Notes under the pieces: generated by a model
Databases searched by the model: none
What the model was told of the DNA's origin: nothing
The model's input: only the letters and a program-made list of their open reading frames with translations
In this document: piece after piece, positions 34,659 through 42,650 of the stretch
Numbering within the stretch: the first letter of the stretch is position 1
How the letters are laid out: every line of letters starts with the position of its first letter
Translations under genes and position numbers: made by a program
Source of the DNA: Bacteroidota bacterium
Lineage (GTDB): Bacteria; Bacteroidota; Bacteroidia; Chitinophagales; Saprospiraceae
DNA length: 64,000 nucleotides
Direction of reading: 5' to 3'
Assembly (NCBI GenBank): GCA_020160935.1
Contig: JAIUPL010000006.1
Coordinates: 124,001-188,000, forward strand

Positions 34659-35747
34659 CTACTTCCGTTTTTTCTTTTTGTAATTTTCCAACACAAAGGA
34701 CCCCAGACCCTCCAGCGAGGAGTAAAACGCTTTTCCTTTGTTCGTTTCCGTAAATGCCTCCACAAAACGCACCAGATAGGGGTCGCGGGCAATCATAAAT
34801 GTCGTGATCGGCACATCCAGTTTTTTGCAGCGCATGGCCAGGTTGAGACAGCGGTTGACGATTTTACGATCGAGTCCGAAGGAGTTTTTGTAGTAACGTT
34901 TGCCAATTTTCAGGCAGGTCGGTTTGCCATCCGTTATCATGAAAATCTGCTTGTTCGGGTTGCGGCGCTTCTTCAGGATGTCGAGGGCCAGTTCGAGACC
35001 CGCTACAGTGTTGGTGTGGTATTCACCCACTTGCAGATACGGAACGTCTTTCAATTCGATGGGCCAGGCATCATCACCGAAAACCAGGATGTCGAGGGTG
35101 TCTTTCGGATACCTGGTTTGTATAAATTCAGCCAGGGCAAGCGCCACTTTTTTGGCGGGTGTAATCCGATCTTCTCCGTACAAAATCATGGAGTGCGAAA
35201 TGTCGATCATCAGAACAGACGACATTTGGCTTTGGAAGTATGTTTCATGTACTTCCAGGTCATCCTGTGTCAGGTTGAACTCTTCAATGCCATGGTTGAT
35301 GTAGGCATTTTTCAGCGAGTTGGAAACCGCGAGGTTTTCCAGGCTGTCGCCAAATTCGTAGGGTTTTACATCGGAAGTGAATTCGTCGCCGCGGCCGATA
35401 GTAGAGGTGTTGTGCCGACCGCTTTTTGCTTTTTTTAGTTCCCCGAAAATATCGTCGAGGCTTTTTTGCCGAAGGCTGATTTCCAGTTTGGACGTTGGGC
35501 CCATGCCTCCTTGTCCGTCGCCATCGCGGCGGATGTACCCGCGTTCTTCCAGGTCGCGGATAAAATCGCCCATGCCGTAATCTTCGGTGGTGAGTTTGTA
35601 TTCCCGGTCCAGTTCATTGAGCCATGCCAGCGCTTCCGACACATCGCCGGAAGTGTACAACATCAACTCCTGGAATATTTTGAACAGCCGGTCGAAAGTG
35701 CTCTGATCAGGATCGGGCTTGTACTCGGAGAATCGAAATCCTTTCAT
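34659..35747 (-). CDS. von Willebrand factor A domain protein
   Basis: A 362-residue cytosolic protein. The N-terminal 180 residues are helical and charged (MKGFRFSEYKPDPDQSTFDRLFKIFQELM; YGMGDFIRDLEERGYIRRDGDG). The C-terminal VWA domain carries a MIDAS motif DISHS in SVLMIDISHSMILYG, FGDDAWPIEL, and a third-strand MITDGKPT. Proteins of this layout often pair with MoxR-type AAA ATPases, but none is nearby. The start at 35747 is chosen because the longer TTG start (35775-35777) lies inside TAAACTTTG, which looks like the -7 box. It is probably co-transcribed with the small membrane protein. Confidence 0.85.
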   Translation of the reverse strand: MKGFRFSEYKPDPDQSTFDRLFKIFQELMLYTSGDVSEALAWLNELDREYKLTTEDYGMGDFIRDLEERGYIRRDGDGQGGMGPTSKLEISLRQKSLDDIFGELKKAKSGRHNTSTIGRGDEFTSDVKPYEFGDSLENLAVSNSLKNAYINHGIEEFNLTQDDLEVHETYFQSQMSSVLMIDISHSMILYGEDRITPAKKVALALAEFIQTRYPKDTLDILVFGDDAWPIELKDVPYLQVGEYHTNTVAGLELALDILKKRRNPNKQIFMITDGKPTCLKIGKRYYKNSFGLDRKIVNRCLNLAMRCKKLDVPITTFMIARDPYLVRFVEAFTETNKGKAFYSSLEGLGSFVLENYKKKKRK

Positions 35748-35789
35748 ATAGGCACATAAACCAAACTTGAGCGGCAAAGTTTAAAATGA

Positions 35790-36839
35790 TTACTCGCTGA
35801 CCAGTTTTACACTTTCCTGCGAACTTCTGCCCGCCACCAGGTCGATAATTTGTTCGCTCGTACCGTCGTGAATGGAAACCTTGGCACTATTCGGTTCGGC
35901 TTTCCCAAAATCATCGGCATACACGGTCAGGTAATGCACTTTCCCGGGTGGAAGTTGAATGTCGAATTCCTGTGGTTTTAGTCGCAAGTACACTCGATTG
36001 ATTACCTTGACTTCATCCATGTAAACAGAAATGATGTCGCCATCTTCCACCTGACTGTCCCAGACTTTGATTTTGATGGTGCGGTTTTTCACTTTCAGTT
36101 CATCGCCGACATGTACTTTTCGACCTCCGATCATTGCTGGCGGTGGTGGATCGGGGGTTACTTGTACCTCTTTTTTGGGAGGTTTTGGGCTTTTTGTAAT
36201 TACTTCAGGAGCTGGTTTGGGTTCTTTTTCCTTTTCCTTGTCACAGGGCAACATGGCAGTGCCTCCAAAACGGATGCTAAACCCGGGGCCTTTAGAGGTT
36301 ACATTGCTGATCAGTATAACATACTTTTCACCTTTACTCACTTTAAGTGGCGCCAACCAGGCATTATCTCCTGGGTCGCTGCATCCGGCATTTTCGCTAT
36401 CGTCGGTTTCGCCCCATTTCAGGCCGGTTTCGCCCATGCAGGGGCTGCTCAAACCGAGTGATTCAGAATCGCCGGCTGCCATGCAGCGCACCACTTTTTT
36501 TGTTGAACAGTCTCCCGATGCAGATAAGCGGTACACCACCCAGTCGATGTCATCTGTAATGCGGTGTGGTGTAATAGCGAAAGTGAGTTGGCCGCTTTTG
36601 GCGACTTCAAATTTTATCCAGGTGGAATTTTCTTCTGCCTGTCCGGCATTTTCACTATTCAGGAAACAGGTCATCATGTCTGCTTCCGTTCGATCGCGTC
36701 CTTCACCGGATGCATGATCGATGTGGTAGGCTTTTTTTTCGCAGATTTCCATGGCCGTTATACAATCTGCATGTGCTTGAGCCTTTGCGTACGACTGTAC
36801 AAGAAAGGTGGCCAGGAGTATCAAAAATCGTTTTCTCAT
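35790..36839 (-). CDS. Secreted protein with Cys-rich N-domain
   Basis: A 349-residue exported protein of unknown function. Signal peptide MRKRFLILLATFLVQSYAKA is followed by a Cys-containing beta domain (about 25-205) resembling the PPC/CUB-like domain seen in many Bacteroidota surface proteins (STWIKFEVAKSGQLTFAITP, DIDWVVYRLSASGDCST, NAWLAPLKVSKGEKYVILISN). A Lys/Pro/Glu-rich linker (205-240) leads to a C-terminal beta domain (KVHVGDELKVKNRTIKIKVWD; LPPGKVHYLTVYADDFG). There is no sorting tail, so it probably stays in the periplasm. It lies 155 nt downstream of the DUF1501 gene. Confidence 0.75.
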   Translation of the reverse strand: MRKRFLILLATFLVQSYAKAQAHADCITAMEICEKKAYHIDHASGEGRDRTEADMMTCFLNSENAGQAEENSTWIKFEVAKSGQLTFAITPHRITDDIDWVVYRLSASGDCSTKKVVRCMAAGDSESLGLSSPCMGETGLKWGETDDSENAGCSDPGDNAWLAPLKVSKGEKYVILISNVTSKGPGFSIRFGGTAMLPCDKEKEKEPKPAPEVITKSPKPPKKEVQVTPDPPPPAMIGGRKVHVGDELKVKNRTIKIKVWDSQVEDGDIISVYMDEVKVINRVYLRLKPQEFDIQLPPGKVHYLTVYADDFGKAEPNSAKVSIHDGTSEQIIDLVAGRSSQESVKLVSE

Positions 36840-36935
36840 GTCAATGGATACCTATGGTCGATGTGTTTTTCCAACAACAAACGAAATGAATCGGCGAATA
36901 TGTCATTGGAAGGCAGCAAATTTCGATAAAATGCA

Positions 36936-36967
36936 GGATGCCGGGCAGCAACGGCCGCCCGGCATCC
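36936..36967 (-). terminator. Hairpin after the DUF1501 gene
   Basis: GGATGCCGGGC (36936-36946) pairs with GCCCGGCATCC (36957-36967), an 11-bp GC-rich stem. On the minus strand a weak T tract follows (TGCATTTTATC). Confidence 0.65.
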
Positions 36968-36994
36968 ACAAAAAACAAAAATTTTACGGTTTGT

Positions 36995-38653
36995 TCAACG
37001 CACAACGTTCAATTTTACCACTTCGGCAGCGCCGTTGAACTTGCTTTCCAGGCGCACAAAATAATGGCCTGGTGGTAGTGGTGATACGTCGAGATAGTAC
37101 ATGTTTGTTCCAGGTTGAATCTGGATATTCGTGCCAGTCACCAGGGTTCCGCCCAGACTGTGCAGGGTCAGGCGCGCATCGAAAGTCGTGTCGCTCTGAA
37201 ACGTTACTTCTGCGCTTATGCGCGCCGGATTGGGATAGACCGACAATTTTCTGGCCTTCTGATTTGGATCGAATATCGATACCGTGCCACCGATGTAACA
37301 ATCTGGCGAAACCAGTGCCACACTGTCTACGACAGGCAGTTTGGAGTAACCCTGAAACATGGTTTGTTCGAGTACGTAGTTGTTGGCGCCCAGCCAGTCT
37401 TGCAACAGCGTAGCAAATACCTGGCGGTAGTCGTTTTGTACGCCTTGCAACTGGTTGTCATTGGTCAGGTTGGCGAGGTTTACATTGTCGCCCTGTACAC
37501 CCGCCTGAATGTTTTTGCCAAAGAGAAACATGGGGGCCAGCGTACCGTGGTCGGAGCCCAGCGAACCGTTTTCACGGGCGCAGCGGCCAAATTCAGAAAA
37601 AGTACAACCCACTACCTGGTCGGCAAGGTCCATTTGATCGAGGTCGTCAAAAAAGGCCTTCACCGAATCAGCCATATCCTGGAGCAGGTCGGCGTGGTCG
37701 CCTGAAGAAGGGTTGTTTTCTACGATTTGCGAACCATGTGTATCAAAACCGCCCATTGAGCAGAGGTACATTTTGGTTTTGCAACCTCCTTTGATCAGGC
37801 GAGCGATGGTTTTCAACTGATCGGCGAGAGAGGTGTCGGGGTAAGTTGTAAGCGAATTGCTGCCTGCATTGAAAACCTCGCTGATGCGTTCGGCATATTC
37901 ATTTACACTTTGTTCTACCCCCTGGATGTATTCGATTTCATGGCCGTAATCCGAGTTGGGTACATTGACTAGCGGCGCTCCACCAATCGTTTGAATCAGG
38001 GAGTAAAAACCGGCAGCATCCTGACCACTCAGATTGATCACATTCTGGTGTTCTGTTTCGGTGTGAAAACCCAGTGAAGGACTGGAATCGCCCAATTGAA
38101 TTCCGAGCGGATCGGGGTGTTCCGTTGTCGGTGATCCCAATACTTCCGGGTACATGGCCTGAAGTGAGCGCCCCATCCATCCAGTGTTCAGGGCGCTACC
38201 ATCCGGTGTGCTGTCGCCACCTGAAAGCCAGAGATCGGTTCCGGTGAAGTGCGACTGATTCATGTCTTCATAGCCTGCTGCCTGAACAATAGAAGCCCAA
38301 CCCTGATCGTACATCTGTTTGAGTGCGAGCATTTTAGGGTGAATACCTACCTGTTTGGGAATCGGAAGCGTAGAGTCAAGAGTGATGTATTTTTCAGTGC
38401 CGGTATCCGGAATTTTGATCGTTGGGCGAAGGTTGGCATACAGGTCGTACTGGTTGATAGGAATTACAGCGTTCAGGCCGTCATTACCTCCTTTCAATTG
38501 GATGAGTACGAGCACGCGGTCTTCTACACCTTCACAAGCCGACATGATGCGTGCAATTTTACTATTGGCAAATGGCCGCATGGCGTGGCCGTTCACTACG
38601 AAGGAACTAACGCCTGCCGCAGGAAATATTTTGAGAAAATTTCTTCTTTTCAT
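36995..38653 (-). CDS. DUF1501 protein with Tat signal and T9SS type A tail
   Basis: A 552-residue protein of the DUF1501 family, which belongs to the alkaline phosphatase/sulfatase superfamily. The N-terminus MKRRNFLKIFPAAGVSSFVV is a twin-arginine signal (RRNFLK). Family motifs include RVLVLIQLKGGNDGLNAVIP, GYEDMNQSHFTGTDLWLSGG, YLCSMGGFDTHGSQ and GCTFSEFGRCARENGSLGSDHGTLAPMFLFG. The end (LSVYPNPARISAEVTF to VVKLNVVR) is a type A T9SS sorting domain, so a folded Tat substrate appears to be sent across the outer membrane. It follows the DUF1800 gene by 68 nt; the pair is common in bacteria and of unknown function. Confidence 0.9.
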   Translation of the reverse strand: MKRRNFLKIFPAAGVSSFVVNGHAMRPFANSKIARIMSACEGVEDRVLVLIQLKGGNDGLNAVIPINQYDLYANLRPTIKIPDTGTEKYITLDSTLPIPKQVGIHPKMLALKQMYDQGWASIVQAAGYEDMNQSHFTGTDLWLSGGDSTPDGSALNTGWMGRSLQAMYPEVLGSPTTEHPDPLGIQLGDSSPSLGFHTETEHQNVINLSGQDAAGFYSLIQTIGGAPLVNVPNSDYGHEIEYIQGVEQSVNEYAERISEVFNAGSNSLTTYPDTSLADQLKTIARLIKGGCKTKMYLCSMGGFDTHGSQIVENNPSSGDHADLLQDMADSVKAFFDDLDQMDLADQVVGCTFSEFGRCARENGSLGSDHGTLAPMFLFGKNIQAGVQGDNVNLANLTNDNQLQGVQNDYRQVFATLLQDWLGANNYVLEQTMFQGYSKLPVVDSVALVSPDCYIGGTVSIFDPNQKARKLSVYPNPARISAEVTFQSDTTFDARLTLHSLGGTLVTGTNIQIQPGTNMYYLDVSPLPPGHYFVRLESKFNGAAEVVKLNVVR

Positions 38654-38721
38654 TTTTCAAGAATGATTGAGCGGATGAAAAAAGGTGTTTCACCGGCTTA
38701 TGCCGGCCGAAAACACGGGAC

Positions 38722-40374
38722 TTAGCAGGTTTGATACTCAGGCGAAAACATGATTGCCTGTATCAGGCGGTCGAGCGCGAGTGATACTTCCGTCGCATTT
38801 CCGCTTGAAATGTAAGCCTGCCATTCATACGTCCAGTCTGCAGGTGGCAGCCCGTCCAGAAAAACGTCTATATAAAAGTAATTGAATCGATCGGAGTCGG
38901 CTTCTTCAGGAAGCAGGAATTCCAGCAAGTCCTGTACGAGCACATATGGGTCCGAAGGATCGAGCGATATACCGCTATTCCGTACCCAGTCAGCAGTATT
39001 GAGTTTTACACCTATGCTCTGGTTGATAGCCCCCCCAATTTGCCTGGTGCCGGTTAGGAGCATAGCCGGCCATTTGTAACGAGCAATGATGGTGCTGGAA
39101 TTGAACCAGAGCCTGTGATAAATGGGCTCCTGGTAAAATGCCGGATACCCTGCCACATCGGAAGGGTTGAAAATGGGCAGATTGGCTGCTCCAAGTGCCC
39201 TTTCGACCAATGCTGCCGAATAAAAAAGCATGTAGTGTGCAGCATTCTGGGTCATTGGATCCGGAATGGTTACGTCGAAGAAAGACAGTGCTTGCAGGGT
39301 CAGATCCAGCGGTGATTTGATGATGCCTCCAATGATTTCGTCGCTATTATCAGAATCGTCTACGTCGTAGAAGTGTTCACTTTGAAGTAATTGTTCGAGT
39401 ACGGGTTTGATTTCATAGTTATTGGAAATCAATGTGCTGGCAAGTGGCCCGATGATGTCATTTTCAATTTCATCTGTCACATTGCGGTTTACAAAATACC
39501 GGTAGAGGCGGCGACACAGGTTTTTGGCAGTTTCAGGCTGTGCAAAGATCATATCAACGAATGCTCCCAGTTCTGCCCACATGCCATTGATGGAAGGATT
39601 TGCTTCTCCGGCAATTACAGTACCCTGAAAATGTGCTGAAAAGGTTTTGTTGCCCGGGGCGTGCTGAGCAGGATTGACTCCTCCGCGTGGAATTCCAGTT
39701 TCAGTATCTACTTCATCGCGGTTGGGCCTGATCCTGAAGCCCGTCAGCACTTTGGCTGCTTCTACAATATCGTCCTCTGTGTAGTTGGTATAATCGCCCG
39801 GGCCGATTTGCGGGCCCTTTCCTATGGTAAACAATTCGAAAAACTCGCGAGCAAAGTTCTCATTCGGGTTGTTTTTCGTGTTCTGTGTGTTATTGAGGTA
39901 CCGAAGCATGGCATTGTCGGTAACCAGTTTGGTGGCCAGTTTTTTGAAATTGCCGAGAGCGCCCCAACGCATGAGCGACAGATAGTCGAAATAGTGCTGG
40001 TTGTTGGAGGCCGAAATGGCGACGGCCATGAATTGGTGGAAAAACAGCGTCATTTTGTGTGCAATGCCCTGGTCGTGCAAGGCTTCATTCAGCCACCAGC
40101 CCATCACATAACGCCTTAGTACAAAATCCTCGGCGGGATAACTGGCAACTGGTGTACCGGGCAATGGTAAAATCCAGGTAGCATTGCTCGTGCCGTAAAC
40201 GGGTTGTTCCAAATTGAGGGGATACGAAGTAAGCAGGGAAGGCAGGGCCTGGGAGGCAGTTTGGTCGGCTATTTCAAGCAGTTTCGCTTTGGTATAACGA
40301 AACGAAGTGCGACGCAGCAAATGTGCAGCACGCCGACGACCCAATGCACCTTGCAAGGGATTCAAGGAAGCCAT
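38722..40374 (-). CDS. DUF1800 family protein
   Basis: A 550-residue DUF1800 protein, partner of DUF1501 in many genomes. Conserved segments include LGRRRAAHLLRRTSFRYTKAKL, MTLFFHQFMAVAISASNNQHYFDYLSLMR, NPNENFAREFFELFTIGKGPQIG, YTEDDIVEAAKVLTGFRI and FAQPETAKNLCRRLYRYFVNRN. The start at 40374 (MASLNPLQGALGRRR) is chosen because the family begins here. The frame stays open 85 codons further upstream into low-similarity sequence, which I treat as leader. No signal peptide is seen at this start, which is unusual if the partner is exported. Operon with the DUF1501 gene. Confidence 0.88.
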   Translation of the reverse strand: MASLNPLQGALGRRRAAHLLRRTSFRYTKAKLLEIADQTASQALPSLLTSYPLNLEQPVYGTSNATWILPLPGTPVASYPAEDFVLRRYVMGWWLNEALHDQGIAHKMTLFFHQFMAVAISASNNQHYFDYLSLMRWGALGNFKKLATKLVTDNAMLRYLNNTQNTKNNPNENFAREFFELFTIGKGPQIGPGDYTNYTEDDIVEAAKVLTGFRIRPNRDEVDTETGIPRGGVNPAQHAPGNKTFSAHFQGTVIAGEANPSINGMWAELGAFVDMIFAQPETAKNLCRRLYRYFVNRNVTDEIENDIIGPLASTLISNNYEIKPVLEQLLQSEHFYDVDDSDNSDEIIGGIIKSPLDLTLQALSFFDVTIPDPMTQNAAHYMLFYSAALVERALGAANLPIFNPSDVAGYPAFYQEPIYHRLWFNSSTIIARYKWPAMLLTGTRQIGGAINQSIGVKLNTADWVRNSGISLDPSDPYVLVQDLLEFLLPEEADSDRFNYFYIDVFLDGLPPADWTYEWQAYISSGNATEVSLALDRLIQAIMFSPEYQTC

Positions 40375-40716
40375 CTTGGAAGATTTGTTTAGTGAAAAAA
40401 TCGGTTTGCGCGGCTGTTTGAGGGCGGGTTGTTCAGCGGAATGCTGCGGCAATAACTGCTGGTTTGACCGAAGGATTAAAAGAGGGTTTAACGCGACGAT
40501 TAAATTTTTATTTAGAGTCTGTTTTGTTAAATTTTCTGGAGAAACCATTGCCGACAAACAGGGCTTTAATTCTGTTGAACAGCCGGGAAAAAACGCAGTT
40601 GGTCGTTTTCGCTTGTCAAACGCAGACAAACATGCCTGAAAACAGGCAAATGATTGAGTCTGTATTGATATTTTTGGGCTGAGAACTTACTCAAACAATA
40701 AACAAAAATTTAGGTT
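40375..40716. other. Divergent region between DUF1800 and the first PA-domain gene
   Basis: On the plus strand TATTTTTG (40669-40676) is a consensus -7 box for the gene at 40717. A small palindrome TGCCTG-AAAA-CAGGCA (40633-40648) lies 20 bp upstream of it and could be an operator. The minus side holds the long untranslated leader of DUF1800, with no clear promoter. Confidence 0.5.
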
Positions 40717-42489
40717 ATGAAACAAAAATCACCACACCTGTGTGGGCGGGTATTCCTTGCCCTTTCACTTCTTTTTCTAACACAACAAGCCTTTTCACAG
40801 ACCGGTTCTGCAAATTCCAGCGTTACCATTACGGTCACGGTGGCCGGAACTCCGACTGATTTTACGGAGGGCCCCTGCGGATTCGGCACCTCTTCTTTCG
40901 GTGCGTATCCAGTGATGGATGTTTGCGGCCCTGCAGCCTGGGCACGCGATATGGTTGGGCAGGATTCCATTCTCTGTGATTCTGTTGCTGCGGGTTCATT
41001 GAATGGTAAAGTTGCACTCGTACGCAGGGGCGGCTGCGCTGCGCCCAATACCACCTCCGGGAATTTCGTAGTAAAAGCACGCAAAGCCCAACAAGCAGGT
41101 GCAGTAGCCGTTTTAGTAGCCAATAACTCGGGTACGGCATCTCAAGATGATTGTTTTACCATGGGCATGACCGGTGCGGACCCCAATGTTACGGTGCCGA
41201 CCTTTTTCATTTGCCGCTCTATGGCTACCTTCATTGATAATGCTATCAACAGTGGTCAATCAGTAGAAATCTGTATTCATCCACCCAATGTATTTATCGA
41301 CAGTATTTACTACCCGGTTCAAAACGTGGTGACGCCTGTTTCACAGATTGGGACTGATACGTTTGGTTTTTTTGCCTTCCTTACCAACGTGCGGGGTACT
41401 GACCTGACGAATGTATCGTTGAAGGCTGCCGTTAAGAACGCTGATGGAGTTGAATTGTATTCTACCACCTTGAATATACCCGTGCTGGCGGGTAGCGTGT
41501 CCGACAGCGCTTTCGTATTGCCAGGCACATTTGCCCCGGAGTTGCCAATCGGCGATTACACAATAGAATATTCCACGGAAAGTGATCCGGTTGCCGGAGG
41601 TGTTTACAGGGATAGAGATTCAGATGTATTCCATGTGAGCGAAAACCTTTTTTCCAAGGATGACGTTGCCAATATCGGTTTGCAACCTGCTCCGGTGCCG
41701 GACAATGGATGGGGTATAGGCAATATCTATGTAATGTCAACTGGTACGCTGGATCATTTTATGGTGAGTACTGCTCAGGTGAGGAATACGGGTACAACAG
41801 AGTGGCCGGCGAATAAAATGAATGCTGAACTCTTCCTGTTTCGGGTTCGGGATGATGTGGCTTCTGATTATTCCAATTTTGAAGATGCTGATTTTCTGAC
41901 ACCCAGTTTTGAAATCAAGGGAACCGGGGCCTTTATTGCTCCTTCAGACGCTACCCCGTATCAGGTACACAATGTATCCCTCCTGAATCTGGAAACGGCA
42001 GAAGTAGGGATTCCGGTCGAGAACGGCTCCCACTATGTATTGGCAATTTTTTATTCAGATAGCAGCCGCTTTGGATTTAATGCCTTTCAACAGGGCATAG
42101 AAGTAGCAGGCCCTCAGGGGCTTGGCACCATCACATACGGGGATAAATGGTATTTGGGCGGATTTTCAGGGCATCCCAGCGCTGTACTGAGAATGTTCAT
42201 AGACCTTGTAACTACTACGGACGAAAAACCTTTGCCTGATACGTACCTGAAAATTTTTCCTAACCCGGTGAAAGATGTACTCAACCTTGGACTGAACCTG
42301 GAAAAACCCACGGATATAACGGTCACCCTGGCAGAAATAAGCGGCCGGACGATCCGGATCGAAGATAAAAAAGGGATTACAAACGAGACATTGACCTACC
42401 AGTTGCCACAATTGAGTACCGGTACCTATCTGGCAAGGATCGCAACACCGGAAGGCACACTCACAAAAAAATTCATAATTCAAAGATAA
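40717..42489 (+). CDS. PA-domain surface protein with T9SS type A tail (first of tandem pair)
   Basis: A 590-residue exported protein. A signal peptide ending near QQAFSQ is followed by a protease-associated (PA) domain at about 30-190 (GKVALVRRGGCAAPNTTSGNFVVKARKAQQAGAVAVLVANN; VTVPTFFICRSMATFI). A CARDB-like module comes next (VVTPVSQIGTDTFGFFAFLTNVRGTDLTNV), then a jellyroll region and a sorting domain (LKIFPNPVKDVLNLGLNLEKP to TLTKKFIIQR). No protease domain is present, so the PA domain may serve binding. It is a tandem duplicate of the next gene, and its C-terminal half is shared with the protein at 14.7 kb. Confidence 0.88.
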   Translation: MKQKSPHLCGRVFLALSLLFLTQQAFSQTGSANSSVTITVTVAGTPTDFTEGPCGFGTSSFGAYPVMDVCGPAAWARDMVGQDSILCDSVAAGSLNGKVALVRRGGCAAPNTTSGNFVVKARKAQQAGAVAVLVANNSGTASQDDCFTMGMTGADPNVTVPTFFICRSMATFIDNAINSGQSVEICIHPPNVFIDSIYYPVQNVVTPVSQIGTDTFGFFAFLTNVRGTDLTNVSLKAAVKNADGVELYSTTLNIPVLAGSVSDSAFVLPGTFAPELPIGDYTIEYSTESDPVAGGVYRDRDSDVFHVSENLFSKDDVANIGLQPAPVPDNGWGIGNIYVMSTGTLDHFMVSTAQVRNTGTTEWPANKMNAELFLFRVRDDVASDYSNFEDADFLTPSFEIKGTGAFIAPSDATPYQVHNVSLLNLETAEVGIPVENGSHYVLAIFYSDSSRFGFNAFQQGIEVAGPQGLGTITYGDKWYLGGFSGHPSAVLRMFIDLVTTTDEKPLPDTYLKIFPNPVKDVLNLGLNLEKPTDITVTLAEISGRTIRIEDKKGITNETLTYQLPQLSTGTYLARIATPEGTLTKKFIIQR

Positions 42490-42530
42490 TTCATTGATAA
42501 CCAATTTTTTGTAGAGTCTTTCTTCTTCGA

Positions 42531-42563
42531 GGGCAGATGTTTTTACAACATCTGCCCTTTTTT
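42531..42563 (+). terminator. Terminator between the two PA-domain genes
   Basis: GGGCAGATGTT (42531-42541) pairs with AACATCTGCCC (42547-42557), followed by six T. It implies separate transcription of the tandem copies. Confidence 0.85.
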
Positions 42564-42601
42564 GTCATAATATCCAGCCTTAAAAAAGAAGTATATACAG
42601 T

Positions 42602-42609
42602 TATATTTG
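42602..42609 (+). promoter_or_regulatory. -7 box of the second PA-domain gene
   Basis: TATATTTG matches TAnnTTTG 42 nt before the ATG, after the preceding terminator. Confidence 0.6.
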
Positions 42610-42650
42610 CCGCAACATCATTTTTTAATAGTTAACCAGATCAATCTAGT

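Noticed and set aside
40375-40629. 85-codon upstream extension of the DUF1800 gene
   Set aside because: It lacks a signal peptide or family similarity; the family start is MASLNPLQGALGRRR.
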